From Porphyromonas asaccharolytica DSM 20707 (GTDB lineage: Bacteria; Bacteroidota; Bacteroidia; Bacteroidales; Porphyromonadaceae): a stretch of 64,000 nucleotides of DNA. The notes beneath the pieces are model-generated. The model saw nothing but the letters and a program-made list of their open reading frames with translations, was not told where the DNA came from and ran no database searches. A program made the position numbers and the translations under genes. The DNA is taken from assembly GCF_000212375.1 (NCBI RefSeq), contig NC_015501.1, positions 1,488,001-1,552,000 on the forward strand. Direction: 5' to 3'. Below are positions 53,204-61,300 of this stretch, piece by piece (positions within the stretch are counted from its first letter, which is position 1; every line of letters starts with the position of its first letter).

Positions 53204-54064
53204 TTACAAGCGGTAACGGCTCGCACCATCCAAGCTGCCCGACTCAAAGCCAGAGCGAAAGGCTTGCATGCGCTGTGCTGAGGTACCGTGTGTGAATGAG
53301 TCTGGTACGGCGTAGCCTTGCGCCTCTTTCTGCAAAGTATCATCGCCGATAGCGTTGGCGGCTGTGAGTGCATCCTCGAGGTCTCCAGGCTCGATGAGTA
53401 TGATGCCGAGTCGCTGTGCGTGATAAGCCCATACGCCTGCTAGGTAGTCGGCTTGCAGTTCTAGCTGTACACTGGCGCGGTTGTACGCTTCCTGAGAGAC
53501 ACGCCCTTGCTGCTGGTGCAGCTTGTCGGAGATGCCGAGGAGGTTCTGCACATGATGCCCTACCTCGTGAGCCGTGACGTAAGCCATGGCCAGGTCTCCA
53601 GGCGCTTTGAAGCGAGAGGCGAGTAGATTGAAGAAGTCTAAGTCAATGTAAACTGTCTGGTCGGCCGGACAGTAGAAAGGTCCTACCTCGCTGGTGGCTC
53701 CTCCGCAACGGCTCTGCACCTGATCGGTGAAGGTCACGAGTGTGGGTGCCGTGTAGGAGCGTCGTAGCTCGGAGGTGAAAAGGTCTGTCCATACGTCGTT
53801 GCAGCTGTTGAAGACACGTAGCGTGAAGACCTTGAACTCTTCGTTTTCGTTGACGCGCGAGGGGTCTACCTGCTCCGTCTGTGAGCTGGGCAAGACATTG
53901 TCTGCTACCCGCATTAGTCCCGTGAGGTCCACGCCGAAGAAGAGACTGGCGAGGACGATGACGATACCGCCGATGCCGCCTCCGAGGGCTAGTCCTCTGC
54001 CGGAGATGCGTCCACGTCTATCTTGATAGTTTGCTGAGCTATCGTTGGGTCTAAGCCATTTCAT
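53204..54064 (-). CDS. Neutral zinc metallopeptidase (YpfJ family)
   Basis: 286 residues. N-terminal cytoplasmic stretch, one membrane segment (GGIGGIVIVLASLFFGVDL), then a zinc-peptidase domain with HEVGHHVQNLLG (HExxH), preceded by GPFYCPADQTVYIDLDFFNLL and followed by LELQADYLAGVWAY (third ligand). The final GTSAQRMQAFRSGFESG is typical of the family. Substrate unknown. Start overlaps the stop of the lipB fusion gene by 4 nt. Confidence 0.92.
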   Translation of the reverse strand: MKWLRPNDSSANYQDRRGRISGRGLALGGGIGGIVIVLASLFFGVDLTGLMRVADNVLPSSQTEQVDPSRVNENEEFKVFTLRVFNSCNDVWTDLFTSELRRSYTAPTLVTFTDQVQSRCGGATSEVGPFYCPADQTVYIDLDFFNLLASRFKAPGDLAMAYVTAHEVGHHVQNLLGISDKLHQQQGRVSQEAYNRASVQLELQADYLAGVWAYHAQRLGIILIEPGDLEDALTAANAIGDDTLQKEAQGYAVPDSFTHGTSAQRMQAFRSGFESGSLDGASRYRL

Positions 54065-55632
54065 AATATATCGTCGTTAGGTAGGTGGTACATAAGGTGC
54101 GTGAAGTGCTTGCGAAAGAGTCCCTCCAGCTGATGCTTGACTAGGGGAAAGTAAACCTCGCCTCGACCGATCTCTAGCTCCATCGAAGTAACACCCTTGT
54201 CGGTAAAGCCACACGGATTGATGAGCTGGAAGTAGCTCAGGTCGGTATTGACATTGAGCGCGAAGCCGTGCATCGTTACATAGCGAGAGGTGTGCACGCC
54301 GATAGCGCATATCTTGCGAGCTTGCGGTGTGTGCGCATCGATCCAGACACCCGTAGCGCCCTCGAGACGCTCCGCACGAATGCCGTAGAGGTAGAGCAGA
54401 TCGATGATGCACTGCTCCATCGTGTGGATGTACTCCTTGATCCCCACGCCGTAATGCTCTAGGTCAAAGATCGGATAGCCCGTGATCTGACCAGGACCAT
54501 GGTAAGTGATGTCGCCACCACGCTCTATCTGGACAAGCTGAATGCCTTTAGAGTTGAGCAAAGCCTCCGAGACGAGCAAGTTCGTCTGCTTGCCATGCTT
54601 GCCGATCGTCAGCACCGGCTCATGCTCGCAAAAGAGTAGCACGTCCTCAGGCACTGTCTGATGCGCTATCTTGGCATCGATACGCTCCTGCCAAAGCCGC
54701 AACTGCATCTCCAGTGCCTCTTGGTAATCGATCCTGCCACAATCCTTGTAGGCAAAAGGTTCGGCACCGCTCCTTGACAGCTTGCCCTGCATAGTCTGTG
54801 GCGCGTAGCCTGCCTCCTCAGTATAGCCAGCTCCCTCCGTATAGCGCAGGGTCAGTCCGTCGTAACCCACGTAGACCCACTTGGGCAGTCGCTCTTGTAG
54901 CTCCGCCGTGGGTGGCGCATGGTGCGAAAGGTGAATGATGTAGCTGCGCTGTGGCTGAACCCGTGCGGTCAGCTCAATAGCCTCCTCGATCGTTTGATGT
55001 GTCGGGTGAGGCTTGGTGTAGCGCAGCCCATTGACAAAGAGTAGCTCCACACCTCGGAGCTTCTCTAGCTCCTCTGGGGCGATGCTCTTGAGGTCTGTTA
55101 GGAAGCCAAAATTTCCGATGCGATAGCCTAGTATTGGTTGCTTGCCGTGCATCACCCGTATCGGCTCTATAGTTAGGTCGTAGAGTGTAAATGGCTCTAG
55201 TGACGAGATGGGGTGCAGCGTCAAGTGTGGCGTGCCTGGATAGCGATGTGGCCCGAAGTAGTAGTGCAGTCGTGACTTGATCGCTTCCAGTACGTTAGGC
55301 TCTGCGTAGATCGGTAGCTCGGTGCGCCACGAGATAGTGCGCAGGTCGTCTAGTCCTCCGATATGGTCGTAGTGCTGGTGCGTTAGGATGATCGCATCTA
55401 GATGGTCTATGCCGGCTAGGAGCGCTTGCTGTCTGAAGTCTGCACTACAGTCGATCAGTATTCGCTTGCCCGAAGGTGAGACCACTAGAGTCGATGTGCG
55501 GGTGCGCTGATCGCGAGGGTCTAGGCTGAGACAGGTGCGACAGTAGCAACCCACCTCAGGTACGCCTGTGCTGGTACCTGAGCCAAGTAGCTCGATGATC
55601 TGTGGCGAGGGGGAGTTGAGGCGAGAGAGCAT
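54061..55632 (-). CDS. lipB: Fusion: MBL-fold hydrolase + octanoyl-[ACP]:protein transferase (LipB)
   Basis: 523 residues in one unbroken frame. Residues 1-260: metallo-beta-lactamase fold of the PhnP/RNase Z-like kind, with LGSGTSTGVPEVGCYCRTC and HQHYDH (85-90). Residues 298-510: LipB with HEPVLTIGKHG, RGGDITYHGPGQ (371-382), KICAIGVHTSRYVTMHGFALNV (catalytic Lys440) and INPCGFTDKGVTSM (catalytic Cys474). The linker contains the near-repeat YTEGAGYTEEAGY. LipB transfers octanoyl groups to lipoate-dependent enzymes. Met281 could start a LipB-only product. Gene overlaps the downstream peptidase gene by 4 nt and murB is 5 nt upstream. Confidence 0.92.
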   Translation of the reverse strand: MLSRLNSPSPQIIELLGSGTSTGVPEVGCYCRTCLSLDPRDQRTRTSTLVVSPSGKRILIDCSADFRQQALLAGIDHLDAIILTHQHYDHIGGLDDLRTISWRTELPIYAEPNVLEAIKSRLHYYFGPHRYPGTPHLTLHPISSLEPFTLYDLTIEPIRVMHGKQPILGYRIGNFGFLTDLKSIAPEELEKLRGVELLFVNGLRYTKPHPTHQTIEEAIELTARVQPQRSYIIHLSHHAPPTAELQERLPKWVYVGYDGLTLRYTEGAGYTEEAGYAPQTMQGKLSRSGAEPFAYKDCGRIDYQEALEMQLRLWQERIDAKIAHQTVPEDVLLFCEHEPVLTIGKHGKQTNLLVSEALLNSKGIQLVQIERGGDITYHGPGQITGYPIFDLEHYGVGIKEYIHTMEQCIIDLLYLYGIRAERLEGATGVWIDAHTPQARKICAIGVHTSRYVTMHGFALNVNTDLSYFQLINPCGFTDKGVTSMELEIGRGEVYFPLVKHQLEGLFRKHFTHLMYHLPNDDIL

Positions 55633-55637
55633 AGGAC

Positions 55638-56681
55638 TCAGTCTATATAGCGCACCTCGGGACGTAGTGAGATGCCGAACTTACGACACACCTCCTGCTG
55701 CACATGCTCTGCCAGTGCGACCACCTCTTGGCCTGTCGCTCCGCCGTAGTTGACTAGGACGAGCGGTTGCTTCTCGTAGACTCCCACGGCCCCTGAGCGG
55801 TAACCTTTGAGCCCCGCCTGGTCTATGAGCCACGCTGCTGAGAGTTTGACATCCCCTTCGTTGTGCGTAGGGTAGTGAGGCACGGGCGTGTCGTATAGCT
55901 TCGCCAGCTCCTCGTACTGTGCTAGAGGCACAATCGGATTCATGAAGAAGCTCCCGCCATTTGGTATCTCCTCAGGGTCTGGTAGCTTAGCACGGCGAAT
56001 GCGTATCACTTCTTGGCGAATCTCCTCGGGAGTAGGTAGCGTGTCGCGACCCTCGAAAGCTTTTGCTAAGGAGGCGTAGCTCAGATTGCAGGTTGGCTCG
56101 GTGCTTAGTATGAAGTGTACGTGTGTGACAATGTAGGAGTGGTACTGCGGGTCTTTGAAGATGCTGTACCTATATTTATAGTCACACAGGGCGCTCGGTA
56201 TGCGGAGCTTCATCCCTGTCGCTAAGTCGACCACATCGACCGCCACGATGTACTGAGAGACCTCGCTCCCGTAGGCTCCGATATTCTGTATGGCAGCAGC
56301 GCCTACGGTGCCAGGAATAAGCGATAAGTTCTCCACGCCATAGAGCCCACGGCTGAGCATCAGCTCCACAAAGTGATCCCACACGATGCCACTACCAGCC
56401 CGCACATGCTGCTGCCCTGGGTGGGTCAGTGCACTCTCGGTCTCATCGTAGTAGTGGAGGTCATCGATCTGCGAGTAGAGGATGACGCCACGGTACTGCG
56501 TCTGCGTAAAGAGTAGGTTGCTCCCCGCACCTATCGGTAGATAGGGCTGCGAAACAAAGTACTCGTCACGTGCCAGAGTCTGAAGATCCTCAGCACTGCT
56601 ATAGTTGATCCACCAGTCGGCGGTGGCATCGATGGCGAAGGTATGGTACTCCCGAAGCGGGTGGTGCTGTATGATCTCCAT
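55638..56681 (-). CDS. murB: UDP-N-acetylenolpyruvoylglucosamine reductase
   Basis: 347 residues, type I (E. coli-like) MurB. FAD-binding YLPIGAGSNLLFTQ and GTVGAAAIQNIGAYGSEV; catalytic Ser in NGGSFFMNPIVP; SAAWLIDQAGLKGYRSGAVGVYEKQPLVLVN near the end. Reduces UDP-GlcNAc-enolpyruvate to UDP-MurNAc for peptidoglycan. Begins the murB-lipB-peptidase-ddh-lgt run on this strand, which mixes wall, cofactor and lipoprotein genes. Confidence 0.95.
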   Translation of the reverse strand: MEIIQHHPLREYHTFAIDATADWWINYSSAEDLQTLARDEYFVSQPYLPIGAGSNLLFTQTQYRGVILYSQIDDLHYYDETESALTHPGQQHVRAGSGIVWDHFVELMLSRGLYGVENLSLIPGTVGAAAIQNIGAYGSEVSQYIVAVDVVDLATGMKLRIPSALCDYKYRYSIFKDPQYHSYIVTHVHFILSTEPTCNLSYASLAKAFEGRDTLPTPEEIRQEVIRIRRAKLPDPEEIPNGGSFFMNPIVPLAQYEELAKLYDTPVPHYPTHNEGDVKLSAAWLIDQAGLKGYRSGAVGVYEKQPLVLVNYGGATGQEVVALAEHVQQEVCRKFGISLRPEVRYID

Positions 56682-56769
56682 AGTCTTATAGTGTCCGAAG
56701 AGGAGCCTTAGAGTCTATCCATAGAAACTCTAAGACTCCTTAGATTGTGGGTTCGATACAGAGAAGCGA

Positions 56770-57252
56770 TTAGCGGATCTTCTCTAGAATCCAAGCATCC
56801 TGGAAATCAGGAGCAAAGCGACCCTTGACCTCTTCGCGAGATCTCTCAGCATCGCTGCGGTTGTCAAAGCTGGTGATAATGACACGAAGCATGCCAGCCT
56901 CATTTTGTCCCAGTACAGGTGTATAGCCCTGAGCTTGTAGACGCTCCTTGAGGGAGTAAGCGTTGGTGTGGTTTTGGAAAGAGCCGACGACCACGTTATA
57001 GGTCTTGAGCATGTTTGCGTCCTCACCCTTGACGGCCTCTAGACGCTCACGACGCAGCTGGATGTCAGCGGCTGGCTCACGAGAGACGACGACGCTAGCG
57101 GGAGGGGTCTGTGCAGGAGTTTGTTGATTAGTAGCGACTTCACGCTGCTTAGCCTTTTCGTACACCTGACGATAAGCACTCTGCTTGGGGGCACAAGCAC
57201 CCACTGATAGGAGTAGTAGTGCGGAGGATAGGATGATTAATGCCTTTTTCAT
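56770..57252 (-). CDS. SPOR-domain lipoprotein
   Basis: 160 residues from the ATG at 57252 (MKKALIILSSALLLLSVGAC, lipobox Cys20); a 30-codon upstream extension spans the promoter and is rejected. A charged Gln/Pro-rich linker leads to a C-terminal SPOR domain (YNVVVGSFQNHTNAYSLKERLQAQGYTPVLGQNEAGMLRVIITSF). SPOR domains bind denuded glycan strands of peptidoglycan at division sites. Own promoter. Confidence 0.92.
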   Translation of the reverse strand: MKKALIILSSALLLLSVGACAPKQSAYRQVYEKAKQREVATNQQTPAQTPPASVVVSREPAADIQLRRERLEAVKGEDANMLKTYNVVVGSFQNHTNAYSLKERLQAQGYTPVLGQNEAGMLRVIITSFDNRSDAERSREEVKGRFAPDFQDAWILEKIR

Positions 57253-57297
57253 ATCTGTATGTTGTTTGAACTTGTTGATTCGTTGTATTCTATACGA

Positions 57298-57335
57298 CAA
57301 AGGTAGTAGTTTTTGCGGAAATACCACTACCTTTG
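57298..57335. promoter_or_regulatory. Symmetric pair of divergent -7 elements
   Basis: CAAAGGTAGT and ACTACCTTTG are exact inverted repeats 18 nt apart. Each contains TACCTTTG pointing outward: the left one to the SPOR lipoprotein gene, the right one towards ruvA (about 330 nt away). The 10-bp arms exceed what the -7 motif alone needs, so a shared operator is possible. Confidence 0.6.
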
Positions 57336-57438
57336 TGGTCACTTACTAGAGCAGATGCATTGCAAAGCCAATTATTGCGGGTGTATATCGATGCATTTCG
57401 ACTTAGGAGAGGTAAATTCCTACGGACAAATTTCCAAA

Positions 57439-57605
57439 TCTCCACGTGGAAAAAGAAAATTCTCCACGTAGGCGAGAAAAAATTCTTCGGAGGAATCAAA
57501 TGAAACTTCGGAGGAATCAAATGATAAGTCCGAGGAATTTTTTATTTCCCACGTGGAGATAAAAAAATAGCTACGGAGGAATTTCGAATTTCCTTAGTAG
57601 CGATT
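57439..57605. repeat. 22-nt-period palindrome array, locus g
   Basis: About seven units spaced 21-23 nt, with cores TCTCCACGTGGA, TCTCCACGTAGG, CTTCGGAGGAA (twice), AGTCCGAGGAA, TCCCACGTGGAGA and CTACGGAGGAA. Same motif types as inside the MITEs, but no GGCTAATT ends were found here. Lies in the presumed ruvA leader. Confidence 0.8.
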
Positions 57606-57671
57606 TGGTGAGAGATCCCAGATTACGATGCGTGAGCTCTAGAGTAGATATTTACTTAGTACGAAAAGATT

Positions 57672-58280
57672 ATGATTGCATACTTACGTGGCACGATAGA
57701 TACGCTCACACCGACCAACGCCTATGTGGACTGTAGTGGGGTGGGCTACGATGTCAATATATCCCTCTCTACTTATGACACGCTGCATGGACTGGAGCGT
57801 GATGCTCCTGTGCGACTCTGGATCACGGAGGTGATGCGTCAAGGCGAGGTGTGTGATCTGTACGGCTTCTACACGAGGGAGGAGCAGGCACTCTTTACAA
57901 AGCTGATCACCGTCTCCGGTGTGGGCCCCGCTACGGCTCGTGTGATCCTCTCTAGTCTGGCCCCGCTAGAACTGGCGGAGGTGATCGAGAGTGGCGATGA
58001 TAAGCGGCTTAAGATGGTCAAGGGCATCGGACTCAAGACGGCGCAGCGCATCATTGTAGATCTCAAGGGCAAGCTCCCTGAGACACTGACAGATCGTGAC
58101 GATGTGACGGCCGGTATCGGTTCGCGGGCAGCTCGTGAGGTGGCTGAGGAGGCGATCTCAGCACTCAAGATGCTGGGCTTTGCGGAGGTCAATGTGCGCA
58201 AGGTGGTGAAGCAGATTATGTCTGTCAAGCCCGACACGCCTGTAGAGCAGGTGATCAAGCAGGCGCTGGCGAAGCTCTGA
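57672..58280 (+). CDS. ruvA: Holliday junction branch-migration protein RuvA
   Basis: 202 residues: N-terminal OB fold (MIAYLRGTIDTLTPTNAYVDCSGVGYDVNISL), two helix-hairpin-helix motifs (LITVSGVGPATARVILS and MVKGIGLKTAQRIIVDLKGKL) and the C-terminal domain (EAISALKMLGFAEVNVRKVV) that touches RuvB. It holds four-way junctions while RuvB drives migration. The neighbour sprA lies 96 nt downstream, an order common in Bacteroidota. Confidence 0.97.
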   Translation: MIAYLRGTIDTLTPTNAYVDCSGVGYDVNISLSTYDTLHGLERDAPVRLWITEVMRQGEVCDLYGFYTREEQALFTKLITVSGVGPATARVILSSLAPLELAEVIESGDDKRLKMVKGIGLKTAQRIIVDLKGKLPETLTDRDDVTAGIGSRAAREVAEEAISALKMLGFAEVNVRKVVKQIMSVKPDTPVEQVIKQALAKL

Positions 58281-58281
58281 G

Positions 58282-58310
58282 ATTAGAGGTTAGAAGTTAG
58301 ACGTTAGGGG
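58282..58310 (+). repeat. TTAGA repeat after ruvA
   Basis: TTAGAGGTTAGAAGTTAGACGTTAG begins 1 nt after the ruvA stop (written as units TTAGAGG, TTAGAAG, TTAGACG). Same motif family as after mal and between ddh and lgt. Confidence 0.6.
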
Positions 58311-58376
58311 CTTTGGTACAACAAAACGGACGCCCGAGCGTTACATAACTGACTCTATAATATAGATAGACACTAG

Positions 58377-61300
58377 ATGATCCCTAGGCGCAGGATACTA
58401 TGTGCATGGCTTGCGTTGCTCTGTGCATTGGTAGGTGTGGTGAGGTTACTCGCTATGCCTCCTCTCTCTGTATCTGCTACGGAGCATCCTGCGCAGCCGG
58501 ATAGTCTGCGCTATCCAGTGCAGCCGACAGCGCCTGAGTCGTATGAGTGGCTCGAGCAGGAGTCGGCGGTCGATCTCCGTACGCCGAGCGTGGTGACGCA
58601 CGAATTCGTCTACAATCCCGCCACGGGGCTTTATCTGCTGGTCACTAAGGTGGGTGGCAAGCAGGTAGGCACGCCGATCCCCTACACACTGGAGCAGTAC
58701 GTCGCTTATGTGGAGCGTAATGGCGTGCAGAGCTACTTCCTAGAGCGTGCTGCGCAAGATGAGAAGGAGCAGGAGGGGAAGGGGTTCAACCCGTTTGACT
58801 TTGGCTTCGAACTGGGACCTGCAGAGAAGATCTTTGGCCCTGGTGGCGTGCGGGTGCGGACGCAAGGCTCTGCGGAGGTATCGATGGGTGTCAAGAGCAA
58901 TGCCACGGACAATCCCTCCATACCGATTCGCTCACGGAGACATACTTTCTTTGACTTTGACCAGAAGATCCAGGCCAATGTGCAGGCGTCAGTGGGTACG
59001 AAGCTTAACTTCAATCTGAATTACAATACGCAGGCTACCTTTGACTTCGACAGTAAGAAACTCAAGCTGGCCTATGAGGGCGAGGAAGATGACATCATCA
59101 AAGTGCTAGAGGCGGGCAATGTGTCGCTACAGTCTAAGAACTCGCTGATACAGGGTGGTGCATCGCTTTTCGGTATCCATAGCAAATTGCAGTTTGGCAA
59201 GCTTGATGTGGATTTCGTGGTGAGCCAGCAAGAGGCGGAGACGAAGCGTGTCTCGACAGATCGTGGGGCGCAGACGACACCTTTTGAGTTTTCGGCCAAT
59301 CAGTATGACGAGAATAGGCACTTTTACCTAGGACACTACTTCCGAGACCACTACGACAAGGCAATGTCTACGCTGCCCTTTATCTCGTCGGGCGTTAAGA
59401 TCAATCGTATCGAGGTGTGGGTGACCAATAAGCGAGGCAACTTTGACGAGGCGCGCAACATTGTCGCCTTTACCGATATGGGTGAGGCGGAGCGTGTGAC
59501 GGCTCGTGGCGTTACGACGAATGGTTCGACGCAAGGATTGCCCGCCAATCAGGCGAACTCGCTCTACAACTGGCTACTCGGACAGCCTGCCCTACGCCAA
59601 GTGGATCAGGTGAGCCAGCTACTGGAGGGGCAGCTGCGTGGTGGTGTAGACTATGCGAAGATAGAGAGTGCACGCCGTCTGAATGCTAATGAGTACCGCA
59701 TCAACGACCAGCTCGGTACGCTCTCGCTGCAGGTGCGTCTCCAGCCAGATGAGGTGGTGGGCGTCGCCTTTGAGTACACTTATCAGGGCAAGGTCTATCA
59801 GGTGGGGGAGTTTAGCTCGGACCGCTCGGATCGTACGGCTGACAACCTTTTTGTCAAGCTGCTCAAGGGCGCATCGATGACCCCGACGGCTCCTTACTGG
59901 CGGTTTATGATGCGCAACGTCTACAGCCTCGGGAGCAGCGTCTACAATCTCAAGGCGGAGCACTTCAAGCTCGATGTCTTCTACCGCAATGATAGCACGG
60001 GCACCGCTGTACCTTATATTAATGAGGGCAAGGTAGCGGGGCAGCTCCTCACACGGGTTCTAGGTATGGACCGTCTGGATGCACGCAATGAACCACACCC
60101 GGATGGTGTCTTTGACTTTGTTCCAGGCTTTACGGTCGATGCGGAGCGTGGGCTCGTCATCTTTACCTCTACGGAACCTTTTGGTAGCTACTTGGTTGAG
60201 CAGATAGGTGACCCCGCCATTGCCGAGCGCTACGTCTATCGAGAGATCTACGACACGACGATGGTCGCAGCGCAGCAGGTCGCTGAGCGCGATAAGTTTA
60301 TCTTGCGAGGTGAGTACCAAGCGGCAAATAGCGGGCAGATCTCGCTCGGAGCGATGAATGTGACCCCAGGGTCGGTGCGTGTGACGGCTGGCGGAGCGAC
60401 GCTCGTGGAGAATGTGGACTACACGGTCAACTATGCCATGGGAACCGTCACGATCCTCAACGAGGCAATCCTCAACAGTGGCACGCGTGTCGATGTATCT
60501 CTGGAGAATAGGGGCTTCCTCAACTTGCAGCGCAAGACGGTGCTGGGCTTGGACCTCAACTACCACTTTACGCCAGACCTAACGCTGGGCGGTACCTTTA
60601 TGTACCTTAGCGAGATGCCACTGACTGCCAAACCGGTCATGGGGCGTGAGTCGATGCAAAACAGCCTTTGGGGACTCAATCTCTCGTGGCGCACCGAGTC
60701 TCAGTGGCTGACGCGTATCCTCGACTACATTCCGCTCCTAGACTTGACCAAGCCGTCGGAGGTCGCGCTCAATATGGAGTTTGCTCACCTGATCCCAGGG
60801 CACTACGAGGGGCGCTACACCAAGGGGCATAGCTATATCGACGACTTTGAGACGTCGCAGAGTAGCATTGATCTGCTCAATCCCTACGCCTGGATGCTGA
60901 GCTCTACGCCGTGGCACGACCCGGCAGATGGAGCGGCGGATCTCTTCCCCGAGGCTCGAATGGTCAATGATCTGCGCTACGGCAATCGGCGAGCCTTGCT
61001 CAACTGGTTTTATATAGACCCGATGCTGAACCGTGCTGGCTCTTCGCTGACGCCTTCTTACCTGCGCAATAATCCCGATATGCTCTCCAACCATTACTCG
61101 CGAGAGGTGCGTATGGCGGAGCTATTCCCCTATAGAGATGAGAACTTTGCCCAGCAGTCCTACCTCCAGACGCTCTGCCTCGCTTACTATCCCAATGAGC
61201 GTGGTCCGTACAACCTCAATAGCGATCAGATCGGCAGCGATGGTAAGCTGATGAACCCAACTGAGAACTGGGGCGGTATGATGCGCAAGATAGACCAGAG

